Part shown: positions 1-6,255 of the stretch, in pieces | How the letters are laid out: the number at the start of each line of letters is the position of its first letter | How positions within the stretch are numbered: position 1 is the stretch's first letter | The notes under the pieces: model-generated | Told to the model about the DNA's origin: nothing | Databases searched by the model: none | The model's input: only the letters and a program-made list of their open reading frames with translations | Position numbers and translations under genes: made by a program | DNA from: Acidobacteriota bacterium | GTDB lineage: Bacteria; Acidobacteriota; Terriglobia; Bryobacterales; Bryobacteraceae | Length of the DNA stretch: 6,871 nucleotides | Reading direction: 5' to 3' | Assembly: GCA_003223065.1 (NCBI GenBank) | Contig: QHXU01000389.1 | Span: 1 to 6,871, forward strand

Positions 1-1894
1 CGTCGCGTGAGCGGAACAGATGCACGCCCCGGATGCCGGTGTAGCCGGCCGTGAGGACCGTCGATTTTCCCAATTGGTGCTCGACACTCGTGCCGTACTG
101 GATCAAATAGGGGATCTGCACGTTTGGATCCAGCCGCGCCACGCTGGTGGGCCCCACCGTAACAGAATCAGGGAACATGGGATTCGTGATCAAGTATTGA
201 AGCAGCCGTTGGCCCTCATAGCGGATCAAGTCAAAAATCGGCGATGGACCAGTGCGGTCGTAGAAGAATCCACCTCCGCCGCGGACGACCGTCTTCCGAG
301 CCTTCCCGGGCGCGTAGGCAAAGGATAGCCGCGGCGCGACGTTGTTGTTGTCCTGAAAATAGTTCTGCCAGTCATAGCGCACGCCAGCCGAGATCGATAG
401 ATTTGGAAGCACGCGAAACTCATACTGGAAGAAGCCCCCCACCACCTTCTCGATAAACACCACGTGCCCGTTTCCGGATTGTCTCAACAGAGAGAACGGA
501 CGGGCCTGGGAGTAATCTTGCAGAGTCGAAAACGTATACGTTCCGCCCGTGTTGGTGTTATCGTCCAATCCGCGCCGGCTGATATCGGGAACGTTGATTC
601 CGGTCCTGATCGTGTGCTTCCTCCCCGTCCAGGACAGGATTTCATTGAACGCAATATGATTCTCCGTTTGCAGCCGGTCGGCCTGCGCGCCGCCTCCGGT
701 AAACGAACCGAGCACAACAATTCTGGGCAAGGGGCTGATGCTTTTAACGGGCGTGTGTTGCCTCGCAACCAGAAACCGGAATTGGTTCAACAGCCGCTTG
801 GTGAGCAGACCGCGGTGATTGAAGTAGATGATATCCTCGCGGTCTTCGAAGTTCGCGCCGGCCTCGGGGAGAGTGAAACCGCCCACGCCCTGATTCCGAA
901 TGGTCCGATCCGTGTAGATGCCGCGGATCGAGATCAGATTGTTCTCGCCGATCTGGCGGTTCAGGCTGCCGCCAAGTTCGGTGGATCGCTGGGGGTTGGC
1001 GGCCGTCTGTCGAATCTGTCCCGCGGGTCCTAATGCGAAGACGGTGGCTTGCGAATCTTCCTCCTCACGGTTTCCCGAAATCAAGAACGACGTCTTGTTC
1101 CCATCGCCCAGAGGACCGGTAAGGCTCCCCTCGAAAATGCGGCGCTGCTCCGGTGGTCGCGTGAGCGCAAAAGGATCACGGGCGTTCAAATGATAGTCGC
1201 GGAAAACCAAATTGAATGTGCCGTGATATTCCGAAGACCCCGGCTTCGTGATGATCTCGATGCGTCCCTTGCCAGGCCGGGGATACTCCGCTGAATAGGG
1301 GTCCTGGTTGATCTTCACTTCTTGAATGGCCGAGGCGGAAACACCGGCTCGGGTCGCCTCCACGCCATCCACCACGAGAGTGACGCCGTTGGTTCCTACA
1401 GAACTCGCGTCGAGAAATCGCGACATCGTGGCGATGTAATCCTGGTCAAAGATGGGCAGGTTGTCGAGGGAGTCGCGATTCATCGTGACCGTGTCGAGGT
1501 TGTCGGACGTATTTGTGCTAACCTTCGCGAGTTCGGCGTCAACCGTTACCTCCTGGCGCACTTCGGCCAAACTGAGCATGATATTGAGCGCTCGCGGGGC
1601 TTGATTTCCCACCCGCACCCGGGAAACTGAACTCTTGAATCCCTCGCGTTCGATCCGTACTTCGTAGTTTCCGGGCGGAACGCGTTCAAATCGAAACGCG
1701 CCGGTCGAGTCCGCGCTCGTGATCTGTACATCGGAACCGTCCGTGCGCTTGAGAGTGACCTTCGCGTGGAAAACGCCTGCTTGATGCGGGTCGAGCACTG
1801 TTCCGGCGATGGAGAATCCGGACGGGCTTTGCGCTTCCGTGGAAAGCGCAGAGACGTACAGCGCCAGAACCATGTTCAGCCGCACTCGCATCAT
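1..1894 (-). CDS. TonB-dependent receptor, Oar-like, with N-terminal carboxypeptidase-regulatory-like domain (partial, 3' end outside window)
   Basis: Outer-membrane beta-barrel receptor, presumably importing a ligand with TonB/ExbBD energy; the ligand is unknown. Reading the minus strand from 1894 gives about 631 residues with no stop before the left edge, so the C-terminus is missing. Residues 1-22 form a signal peptide (Arg-containing start, hydrophobic core, Ala-rich end before QSPSG). Residues about 25-115 are a carboxypeptidase-regulatory-like beta-sandwich (IAGTVLDP, then GAFRFERVPPGNYEVRIE). Residues about 118-235 are a plug domain (LVVDGVEATRAGVSASAIQE, then SAEYPRPGKGRIEIITKPG). The rest is alternating barrel strands. 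This order is typical of the large receptor families of Acidobacteriota. The start is one of two adjacent ATGs (1892-1894 or 1889-1891). No good Shine-Dalgarno is visible, but starting at the third ATG (1871-1873) would lose the charged end of the signal peptide. The gene lies 49 nt after the LamG-like gene on the same strand, so co-transcription is plausible. Confidence 0.9.
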   Translation of the reverse strand, partial: MMRVRLNMVLALYVSALSTEAQSPSGFSIAGTVLDPHQAGVFHAKVTLKRTDGSDVQITSADSTGAFRFERVPPGNYEVRIEREGFKSSVSRVRVGNQAPRALNIMLSLAEVRQEVTVDAELAKVSTNTSDNLDTVTMNRDSLDNLPIFDQDYIATMSRFLDASSVGTNGVTLVVDGVEATRAGVSASAIQEVKINQDPYSAEYPRPGKGRIEIITKPGSSEYHGTFNLVFRDYHLNARDPFALTRPPEQRRIFEGSLTGPLGDGNKTSFLISGNREEEDSQATVFALGPAGQIRQTAANPQRSTELGGSLNRQIGENNLISIRGIYTDRTIRNQGVGGFTLPEAGANFEDREDIIYFNHRGLLTKRLLNQFRFLVARQHTPVKSISPLPRIVVLGSFTGGGAQADRLQTENHIAFNEILSWTGRKHTIRTGINVPDISRRGLDDNTNTGGTYTFSTLQDYSQARPFSLLRQSGNGHVVFIEKVVGGFFQYEFRVLPNLSISAGVRYDWQNYFQDNNNVAPRLSFAYAPGKARKTVVRGGGGFFYDRTGPSPIFDLIRYEGQRLLQYLITNPMFPDSVTVGPTSVARLDPNVQIPYLIQYGTSVEHQLGKSTVLTAGYTGIRGVHLFRSRD

Positions 1895-1943
1895 TCGAGT
1901 GTATCTGCAATCTGAAGATTCACAGGGCTCGCCGAAGGCGCGG

Positions 1944-2594
1944 CTACTTCTGCACTACGTCGAAATCGTCGAAATACATGACGCTATCGGCCTTGGTCCA
2001 CAGCCCTACTTTCCCGGGCGTGACAAAGGTCGAATCGTCCACGTCGAAAAGCTTCTCCCCGTTGAAATAAACAGTGAACATCGGTCCGCTAAATGTCACC
2101 CGCAGGGTATTCCAGCTCTTTGAAGGCACCTTATGATTCACTCCATAAGTGCCGGCGGGCTTGCCCTTCGGCGCGATGGAAGTGCGCCGCCCGTTCAGCA
2201 CCTTATAAAGAACCACGTTATCCTCCAGTGCGTTGGCGCGAACCAAGTAATAGTTTTCCGGATCGCGGTACCGCCACACCAGCCCGGCGCCTTGGTCTAC
2301 CTTGCCGGAAACAGCCTTGGTCCTCACGCTCAGCTCACCGTCTTTGAAGTTGGCTTTGTCCAGGATTGCCAGCGGGAAGCGCCCGTCGGTTGGATCGTTC
2401 GACGTTTGGGCCAGTACGTTGGGTTTGCTGGGCGCGGTGTCATCCTTGAGGACTTCCCATTTCGGCGCGCCGCCTTTGTGGGTCATCGCCACAGTCCAGC
2501 CCGCCGGAACCGCGCCCGGCGAGGCGGAGTCGAAGTTGATGATTTCGGCGGTACCAGCCGAGGCCAGCATTGCAAGCGCAGCGATCAGTTTCAT
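1944..2594 (-). CDS. secreted LamG/DUF1080-like jelly-roll domain protein
   Basis: A 216-residue exported protein with one concanavalin A-like (LamG / DUF1080 / family-16-like) beta-sandwich. Residues 1-16 are a signal peptide (MKLIAALAMLASAGTA), so it acts outside the cytoplasm. Family-like features are the opening NFDSASPGAVPAGW, the central GLVWRYRDPENYYLVRANAL followed by VVLYKVLNGRR, then WNTLRVTFSGPMFTVYFNGE, and the closing MYFDDFDVVQK. I see no E-x-D-x-x-E catalytic motif of GH16 enzymes, so binding of a glycan or other ligand is more likely than hydrolysis. The start is well supported by a strong Shine-Dalgarno (AGGGAGG on the minus strand, about 6 nt before the ATG). It lies 49 nt upstream of the TonB-dependent receptor in the same direction, so the two may work in one uptake or surface process; this is inference. 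The fold is fairly clear, the exact function is not. Confidence 0.85.
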   Translation of the reverse strand: MKLIAALAMLASAGTAEIINFDSASPGAVPAGWTVAMTHKGGAPKWEVLKDDTAPSKPNVLAQTSNDPTDGRFPLAILDKANFKDGELSVRTKAVSGKVDQGAGLVWRYRDPENYYLVRANALEDNVVLYKVLNGRRTSIAPKGKPAGTYGVNHKVPSKSWNTLRVTFSGPMFTVYFNGEKLFDVDDSTFVTPGKVGLWTKADSVMYFDDFDVVQK

Positions 2595-2714
2595 GGGAAC
2601 CTCCCTTGTAGTATGATCCGGCTTCCTGAAGAATGCCTGAGTGGGTCCGACGGACGCTCAGCAATCCTCAGCTTCGTGGTGCAGAATAGAAATCGAAGAG
2701 GAGGTGCTTGCAAT
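2595..2714. promoter_or_regulatory. divergent intergenic region between LamG-like and DUF1259 genes
   Basis: These 120 bp separate two genes transcribed away from each other, so at least one promoter per direction is expected here. On the plus strand a TATGAT (2612-2617) resembles a -10 box, but no convincing -35 precedes it. If used, it would leave a leader of roughly 90 nt that contains the palindrome at 2637-2661. On the minus strand only weak -10-like hexamers are seen. Each gene has a clear Shine-Dalgarno at its edge: AGGGAGG for the minus-strand gene and GAGGAGGTG (2698-2706) for the plus-strand gene. The promoter positions are guesses; the divergent arrangement itself is certain if both starts are right. 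Confidence 0.5.
2637..2661. repeat. 25-bp interrupted palindrome in the divergent promoter region
   Basis: Outer arms CTGAG (2637-2641) and CTCAG (2657-2661) pair exactly. Inner arms GTCC (2645-2648) and GGAC (2652-2655) also pair exactly, around a central GAC. Three unpaired bases on the left and one on the right separate inner from outer arms. It could be an operator for a dimeric regulator of the divergent genes or a leader hairpin. It may also be chance in GC-rich DNA. No regulator gene is present in the window to support the operator reading. Confidence 0.4.
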
Positions 2715-3638
2715 ATGACCACCATCAAACTGGTCGCCTTCGCGTTGTTTTCGGCTGGCGCAGTGCTGGCGCAGAATATGCCCGCGGATTACGAGGGCGT
2801 CCTCAAGACGCTCGGCAAACAGGGTGACTACAAAGCCAACGTGCTGAAGATCAACATCCCTCGGAACGATCTAAAAGTGACCATCGACGGCATCTCCACG
2901 CCGACGCCATTCGGTTTCGGAGGCTGGCTTGCCATGACCAAAGGAGATGGCGGGAACGACGTCATGATGGGAGACCTGGTGTTGCTGGAGGATGAGGTCA
3001 ATTCCGTCATGTCCGCCCTGCTCGATAACGGCCTCGAAGTCACCGCGGTTCATAATCATTTCTTTTTTGAAAGCCCGCGCATCTTCTACATGCACGTGCA
3101 CGGCCACGGCAAAGCGGCCGATCTGGCAAAGATGGCCAAGCCGGCGGTGGACCTGATCGGGCGCGGAGCGCCCCAGCACCAGAGTTCCGTAACCGGTGGA
3201 AAATCGAACATTTCAGCGGGCCAAATCGACACCGCAAAGATCGCGCGCATCGTCGGACACGAAGGAGAGCGGACCGGCCCGGTTTACAAGATCACGATCG
3301 GACGGGACGATCTGAATGTGAAAGAAATGGGAGCGCCGGTCAACGCCCGCATGGGCCTCAACACGTGGGCCGCGTTCTTCGGCAGTGATGCGAATGCGGA
3401 GATCGCGGGCGACGTGGCCATGCTTGCGCGAGAGGTTACGCCGGTTCTCAAGGCCCTGCGGGCGAATGGCTTGAACGTAGTCGCGATCCACAATCACATG
3501 CTCGGCACGCAGCCGCCAATTTACTTCCTGCATTACTGGGGAACGGGTCCCGTCGAGAAGCTTGCCACCGGATTCAAAGCCGCGCTGAACGAGTTAGGGA
3601 GCAAGAGCGGCAGGACGGGCGGCGGATCCTTGCGCTAA
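2715..3638 (+). CDS. secreted DUF1259 (LppY/LpqO-like) protein with two repeats
   Basis: A 307-residue exported protein made of two copies of the DUF1259 domain, the family named after mycobacterial lipoproteins LppY and LpqO; its function is unknown. Residues 1-19 are a signal peptide (hydrophobic core, then VLA before QNMPADYEG). There is no lipobox Cys, so unlike LppY/LpqO it is probably soluble. Repeat 1 (about 25-150) ends in a His-rich block with H113, H115, E119, H127, H129 and H131, resembling a cupin-type metal site. Repeat 2 (about 170-295) keeps H259, H261 and H273 at the same spacing but lacks the Glu and the second HxH, so it looks degenerate. The ATG at 2715 follows a GAGGAGGTG Shine-Dalgarno and begins the signal peptide. 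The frame stays open upstream to 2133, but that part only opposes the LamG-like gene. The last residues (GRTGGGSLR) and the stop lie inside a 40-bp inverted repeat and look like an added tail. Confidence 0.9.
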   Translation: MTTIKLVAFALFSAGAVLAQNMPADYEGVLKTLGKQGDYKANVLKINIPRNDLKVTIDGISTPTPFGFGGWLAMTKGDGGNDVMMGDLVLLEDEVNSVMSALLDNGLEVTAVHNHFFFESPRIFYMHVHGHGKAADLAKMAKPAVDLIGRGAPQHQSSVTGGKSNISAGQIDTAKIARIVGHEGERTGPVYKITIGRDDLNVKEMGAPVNARMGLNTWAAFFGSDANAEIAGDVAMLAREVTPVLKALRANGLNVVAIHNHMLGTQPPIYFLHYWGTGPVEKLATGFKAALNELGSKSGRTGGGSLR

Positions 3639-3702
3639 TCGCGGCAAGAACTAAATGAAGTATTCTTGCCGCGATAAGCGCAAGGATCCGCCGCCCGTCC
3701 TG
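3611..3702. repeat. long inverted repeat: 40-bp arms, 12-nt loop, one mismatch
   Basis: Left arm 3611-3650 (begins CAGGACGGGCGGCGGATCC) is the reverse complement of right arm 3663-3702 (ends GGATCCGCCGCCCGTCCTG), except for one A-A mismatch at 3637/3676. The loop is 3651-3662. The left arm holds the last codons and TAA stop (3636-3638) of the DUF1259 gene. The right arm ends directly against the Shine-Dalgarno (AGGAGG, 3703-3708) of the next gene. Pairing does not continue beyond the arms. No T-tract follows, so this is not a standard intrinsic terminator. It may be a palindromic mobile element (MITE or REP-like) or an inverted duplication. In RNA it would be a very stable hairpin that could pause polymerase, be cut by RNase III or affect mRNA decay. 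I see no clear target-site duplication and no second copy in the window. Confidence 0.93.
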
Positions 3703-3712
3703 AGGAGGATTC

Positions 3713-4243
3713 ATGTCTGTCATCCAACCCCTAACAAAAGACAAAGCGGCGCCCGAGTTGGGCGGCATTTTCGATAAGTTGACTCATGTCTTCGGCCACA
3801 TGCCGAACATCTTCGGCGCCATGGCCCGCTGCCCCGCGGCCCTCGAACACTTCCTGCCGCTCTATTCGGCCGTCATTGATCATGGATCCCTTGAGCCCAA
3901 ATACAAGGAACTCGCCTATCTGAAGACATCCAGAGCCAATGGGTGCGAATATTGAACCCGCGCGCACACCGCCTCGTCGAGGCGGCACGGGCTCAGCGAA
4001 GAGCAGATCCAGGCGATCGATTTCTACCAGCGCAGCAGCGTGTTCGACGCAAAAGAGAAGGCCGCCCTGCTCTACGCGGATCGGGTCACACGCGGTGCGG
4101 CAGCCATCCGCGACAATACTCTCGAAGAACTCAAGAAGCACTTCACCGAAGACCAGATCATCGAGCTGACGCTTACCATTTGTATCGCCAACTTTACTAA
4201 CCGGTTCAACGACGCCTTGGTGCTCACGCCCGACCTCGGTTAG
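3713..4243 (+). CDS. AhpD/carboxymuconolactone decarboxylase-like selenoprotein (in-frame TGA read as selenocysteine)
   Basis: Predicted peroxidase-related protein of the AhpD-like/CMD family, 176 residues if TGA 3953-3955 is decoded. Before it, the frame encodes 80 residues ending KTSRANGCEY. After it, the same frame gives TRAHTASSRRHGLSEEQ and continues without a stop to TAG 4241-4243. The joined protein carries the full AhpD signature E-x11-C-x2-C-x3-H as E66, C78, U81 and H85, with TGA at the second Cys. In Mycobacterium tuberculosis AhpD the equivalent Cys133 is the peroxide-reactive one, so selenium there makes chemical sense. A SECIS-like hairpin starts at the TGA. The ATG follows AGGAGG (3703-3708) by 4 nt. 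No signal peptide, so probably cytoplasmic. A premature stop (Cys to TGA) in a decaying gene is the alternative. The intact downstream frame, exact motif position and hairpin argue against it. Predicted roles are peroxide or thiol-disulfide chemistry; the substrate is unknown. Confidence 0.87.
3953..3995 (+). promoter_or_regulatory. bacterial SECIS-like stem-loop at the UGA codon
   Basis: The UGA codon (3953-3955) can pair with UCA (3993-3995) at the base of a hairpin. After an A-C mismatch comes a 4-bp stem, CCCG (3957-3960) with CGGG (3988-3991). An asymmetric internal loop follows (3961-3968 against 3986-3987). The upper stem is a perfect 7 bp, CCGCCUC (3969-3975) with GAGGCGG (3979-3985), closed by the loop GUC (3976-3978). 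The loop begins with G and lies 20 nt after the UGA. Known bacterial SECIS elements are hairpins just downstream of the UGA with a small apical loop starting with G, recognised by SelB, at about this distance. The sequence also codes for conserved family residues such as H85, as expected for an element inside a reading frame. Confidence 0.82.
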
Positions 4244-4353
4244 GCGCTTGGATAGACGGGCGCAACCTTCTCGGACCTGCTCTGCCACACGCCGCGATGC
4301 TTGCCGTGGACAGTGCCGCGCAGTACCATGAACACGATAATCAGGGGGTGCCG

Positions 4354-6201
4354 GTGAAACAGCGAACGGGCATTGCCATATTGGTTACCGCGGCGGTTTG
4401 GACTTCGGCCTTGGCGCAGGACAGACCTGCGCGCCGCCTGTCCGAGAGAGGCGGGCCGGACGAAGCGCCGGTCTCACGTCCCGGCCAGACGATGAAGCAA
4501 CCCATATGGGGAGCTGAATATGCGGCCGCTTCGATGATGCCGCAGGCCACGCTGACGGCAGAGCGGATGCTTCGCGCCGGCGGCAACGCCTTCGATGCGA
4601 TCGTCGCCGGACAGGCGGTCCTCGGACTGGTACAGCCTGGCTCGAACGGGCTTGGCAGCGACGCGGTACTGCTGATCTACGACGCGCGCCAGAAAAAAGT
4701 GTACTCCCTGAATGCCGAGGGCACCGCGCCCAAGCTCGCTACCATCGAGTGGTATGAGAAGAACCAGTCCGGCAAGATCCCCGTCAACGACACCCTGCTT
4801 TCGGGGACCGTGCCCGGAGTTGTGGACGCCTGGTATATTCTGCTGTCCCGTTGGGGAACCAAGAGCTTCGCCGAAGTGCTGGCGCCCGCGATCGAACTGG
4901 CCGAACGCGGCCTCGTGATCTCCGGCCGCGAAGGCTTCGGGTCGCCCGCGCTACTCAAGTATCCGACCAGCATGCAGCTTTACACGCTAGAAGGCAAGCG
5001 CCCGCGAGACGGCGACCTGTGGAAGAACATGGATCTGGCACGCACCTTGCGCCGGCTGGTGGAGGCCGAACAGAGGGAAGCGAGCAAGGGCCGTGCCGCG
5101 GGCCTGAAAGCCGCACGCGATCGTTTCTACAAGGGAGACATCGCGCGCGAAATGGCGAAGTTTTCGGAGGATAACGGCGGGCTCTTCCGCTACGAGGACT
5201 TCGCCAACTACACCGCCAAACTGGAAGACCCCGTCTCGGTGAACTACCGCGGTTACCAGGTCTACAAGAACCCCTCGGCAAGCCAAGGCCCTGCCGAGCT
5301 GATCACGCTGAACCTGCTGGAGCGGTACGACCTCAAAGCGATGGGGCATAACAGCGCCGACTACATTCACACCTCGGCAGAAGCGGTGAAGCTGGCCATG
5401 GCGGATCGCGACACGTACCTGGGCGACATGGATTTCATCAAGATTCCGTACGACGGGCTGTTGTCCAAGAAGTACGCCGAGGAGCGCCAGTCCCTGATAG
5501 CGGGCGAGCGGGCCTCCCTCGAGTTCCGCCCAGGCGAGCCCTTCCGCTACGCGCCCGGGTTCGTGCCGGCCCAGCGCCCCCGTGATGTGACCACGAGCGG
5601 CTACGCCGATCACGAAGGCGATACGAGCTACATCACAGTCGTCGACCGGGAGCGTAACGCAATCTCTTTCACGCCCAGCCTGCATAGCGGCTTCGGGACC
5701 AAAGTGGTGATGGGCAATCTCGGTTTCTCTCTGAACTGCCGCGGCGATTATTATTCGCTGGTCGCCGGGCACGCGAATGCACTCGAGCCGGGCAAGCGCC
5801 CGCGCAGCACCCTGCAGGGCACATTGGTCCTGAAAGACGGCAAGCTGTTCCTGGTAACCGGCGCGCCCGGCGGCGACGACCAGTGCATGCGAACCATGCA
5901 GACGTTGCTGAACATCATCGAATTCGGCATGAACGCGCAACAGGCGATCGAAGCGCCCCGATGGAGCACCAGGAGTTTCCCCGCCTCGCCGTTCCCGCAC
6001 ACCATGTATCCGGGCGACCTGTCGGTAGAATCGCGCGTGCCGGAGGCCATACGTGCCGAACTATCCCGCCGGGGCCACAAGGTCTCGGTTCGACCGCCCT
6101 GGTCGATGAACGCGAGCGCGGCAATCCTCATGGACCCGGCGACGGGCACGCTCATCGCCGCGGCCGATCCCCGCACCGCCGCTTTCGCCCTGGCCTGGTA
6201 G
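4354..6201 (+). CDS. ggt: gamma-glutamyltransferase family protein (secreted Ntn-hydrolase)
   Basis: Member of the gamma-glutamyltranspeptidase family, which cleaves or transfers gamma-glutamyl groups, classically from glutathione; some relatives act on other amides. As annotated it has 615 residues. Residues 1-21 are a signal peptide (MKQRTGIAIL, a hydrophobic stretch, then SALA before QDR), so it is periplasmic or secreted. Family blocks in order are GGNAFDAIVA (about 76), SGTVPGVVDAW, PSASQGPAELITLNLLERYDL, EAVKLAMADRDTYLGD, GDTSYITVVD, RPRSTLQGT (about 482) and GAPGG (503-507). T424 in GDTS is the expected autocleavage site and catalytic nucleophile, giving a small subunit of about 192 residues, normal for the family. 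S485-T486 replaces the usual Ser-Ser pair, and the usual GxGGGGF segment reads GLGSDAV, so substrate preference may differ from E. coli Ggt. The GTG at 4354 follows AGGGGG and starts the signal peptide. ATG 4297 is in frame but lacks a ribosome site. The gene starts 110 nt after the selenoprotein gene. Confidence 0.92.
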   Translation: MKQRTGIAILVTAAVWTSALAQDRPARRLSERGGPDEAPVSRPGQTMKQPIWGAEYAAASMMPQATLTAERMLRAGGNAFDAIVAGQAVLGLVQPGSNGLGSDAVLLIYDARQKKVYSLNAEGTAPKLATIEWYEKNQSGKIPVNDTLLSGTVPGVVDAWYILLSRWGTKSFAEVLAPAIELAERGLVISGREGFGSPALLKYPTSMQLYTLEGKRPRDGDLWKNMDLARTLRRLVEAEQREASKGRAAGLKAARDRFYKGDIAREMAKFSEDNGGLFRYEDFANYTAKLEDPVSVNYRGYQVYKNPSASQGPAELITLNLLERYDLKAMGHNSADYIHTSAEAVKLAMADRDTYLGDMDFIKIPYDGLLSKKYAEERQSLIAGERASLEFRPGEPFRYAPGFVPAQRPRDVTTSGYADHEGDTSYITVVDRERNAISFTPSLHSGFGTKVVMGNLGFSLNCRGDYYSLVAGHANALEPGKRPRSTLQGTLVLKDGKLFLVTGAPGGDDQCMRTMQTLLNIIEFGMNAQQAIEAPRWSTRSFPASPFPHTMYPGDLSVESRVPEAIRAELSRRGHKVSVRPPWSMNASAAILMDPATGTLIAAADPRTAAFALAW

Positions 6202-6214
6202 AGAAACCGGCGAG

Positions 6215-6246
6215 CCTGCCCGGATTGCCGCTAAACTGGGGGCAGG
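6215..6246 (+). promoter_or_regulatory. possible hairpin overlapping a Shine-Dalgarno
   Basis: CCTGCCC (6215-6221) is the exact complement of GGGCAGG (6240-6246), with 18 nt between. The right arm overlaps the Shine-Dalgarno AGGAG (6244-6248) of the 91-residue protein gene, so pairing could limit its translation. With only 7 bp, this can arise by chance in GC-rich DNA. Confidence 0.25.
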
Positions 6247-6255
6247 AGTACTGCC

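Noticed and set aside
464..1033. Plus-strand open frame of 189 codons on the left
   Set aside because: It is antisense to the TonB-dependent receptor, whose frame is continuous and domain-rich from 1894 to the left edge.
1931..1943. Small hairpin (CGCC-TTC-GGCG on the minus strand) after the LamG-like gene as a terminator
   Set aside because: Only 4 bp with no T-run, and the receptor gene begins within 49 nt.
2133..2714. Upstream extension of the DUF1259 reading frame
   Set aside because: This part is antisense to the LamG-like gene; the signal peptide and Shine-Dalgarno place the start at 2715.
3611..3702. Inverted repeat as a standard rho-independent terminator
   Set aside because: There is no T-tract after the right arm; the Shine-Dalgarno of the next gene follows directly and the stem is far longer than usual.
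3713..3955. AhpD-like gene as an 80-residue truncated protein or pseudogene
   Set aside because: The frame after the TGA keeps family sequence for another 95 residues, the TGA replaces exactly the catalytic Cys, and a SECIS-like hairpin follows it. Not fully excluded without homologue comparison.
3731..4288. Minus-strand open frame (185 codons) covering the selenoprotein region
   Set aside because: It might be called because the real gene is split by TGA, but the plus-strand frame carries the AhpD signature and a Shine-Dalgarno, while this one shows no recognisable domain.
4297..4353. ATG 4297 as start of the gamma-glutamyltransferase
   Set aside because: No ribosome site, and it would put 19 polar residues before a well-formed signal peptide that begins at GTG 4354.
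4987..6000. Long minus-strand open frame (337 codons) opposite the gamma-glutamyltransferase gene
   Set aside because: It lies entirely within a gene with strong family motifs; its translation shows no family features and it has the look of a GC-driven antisense open frame.
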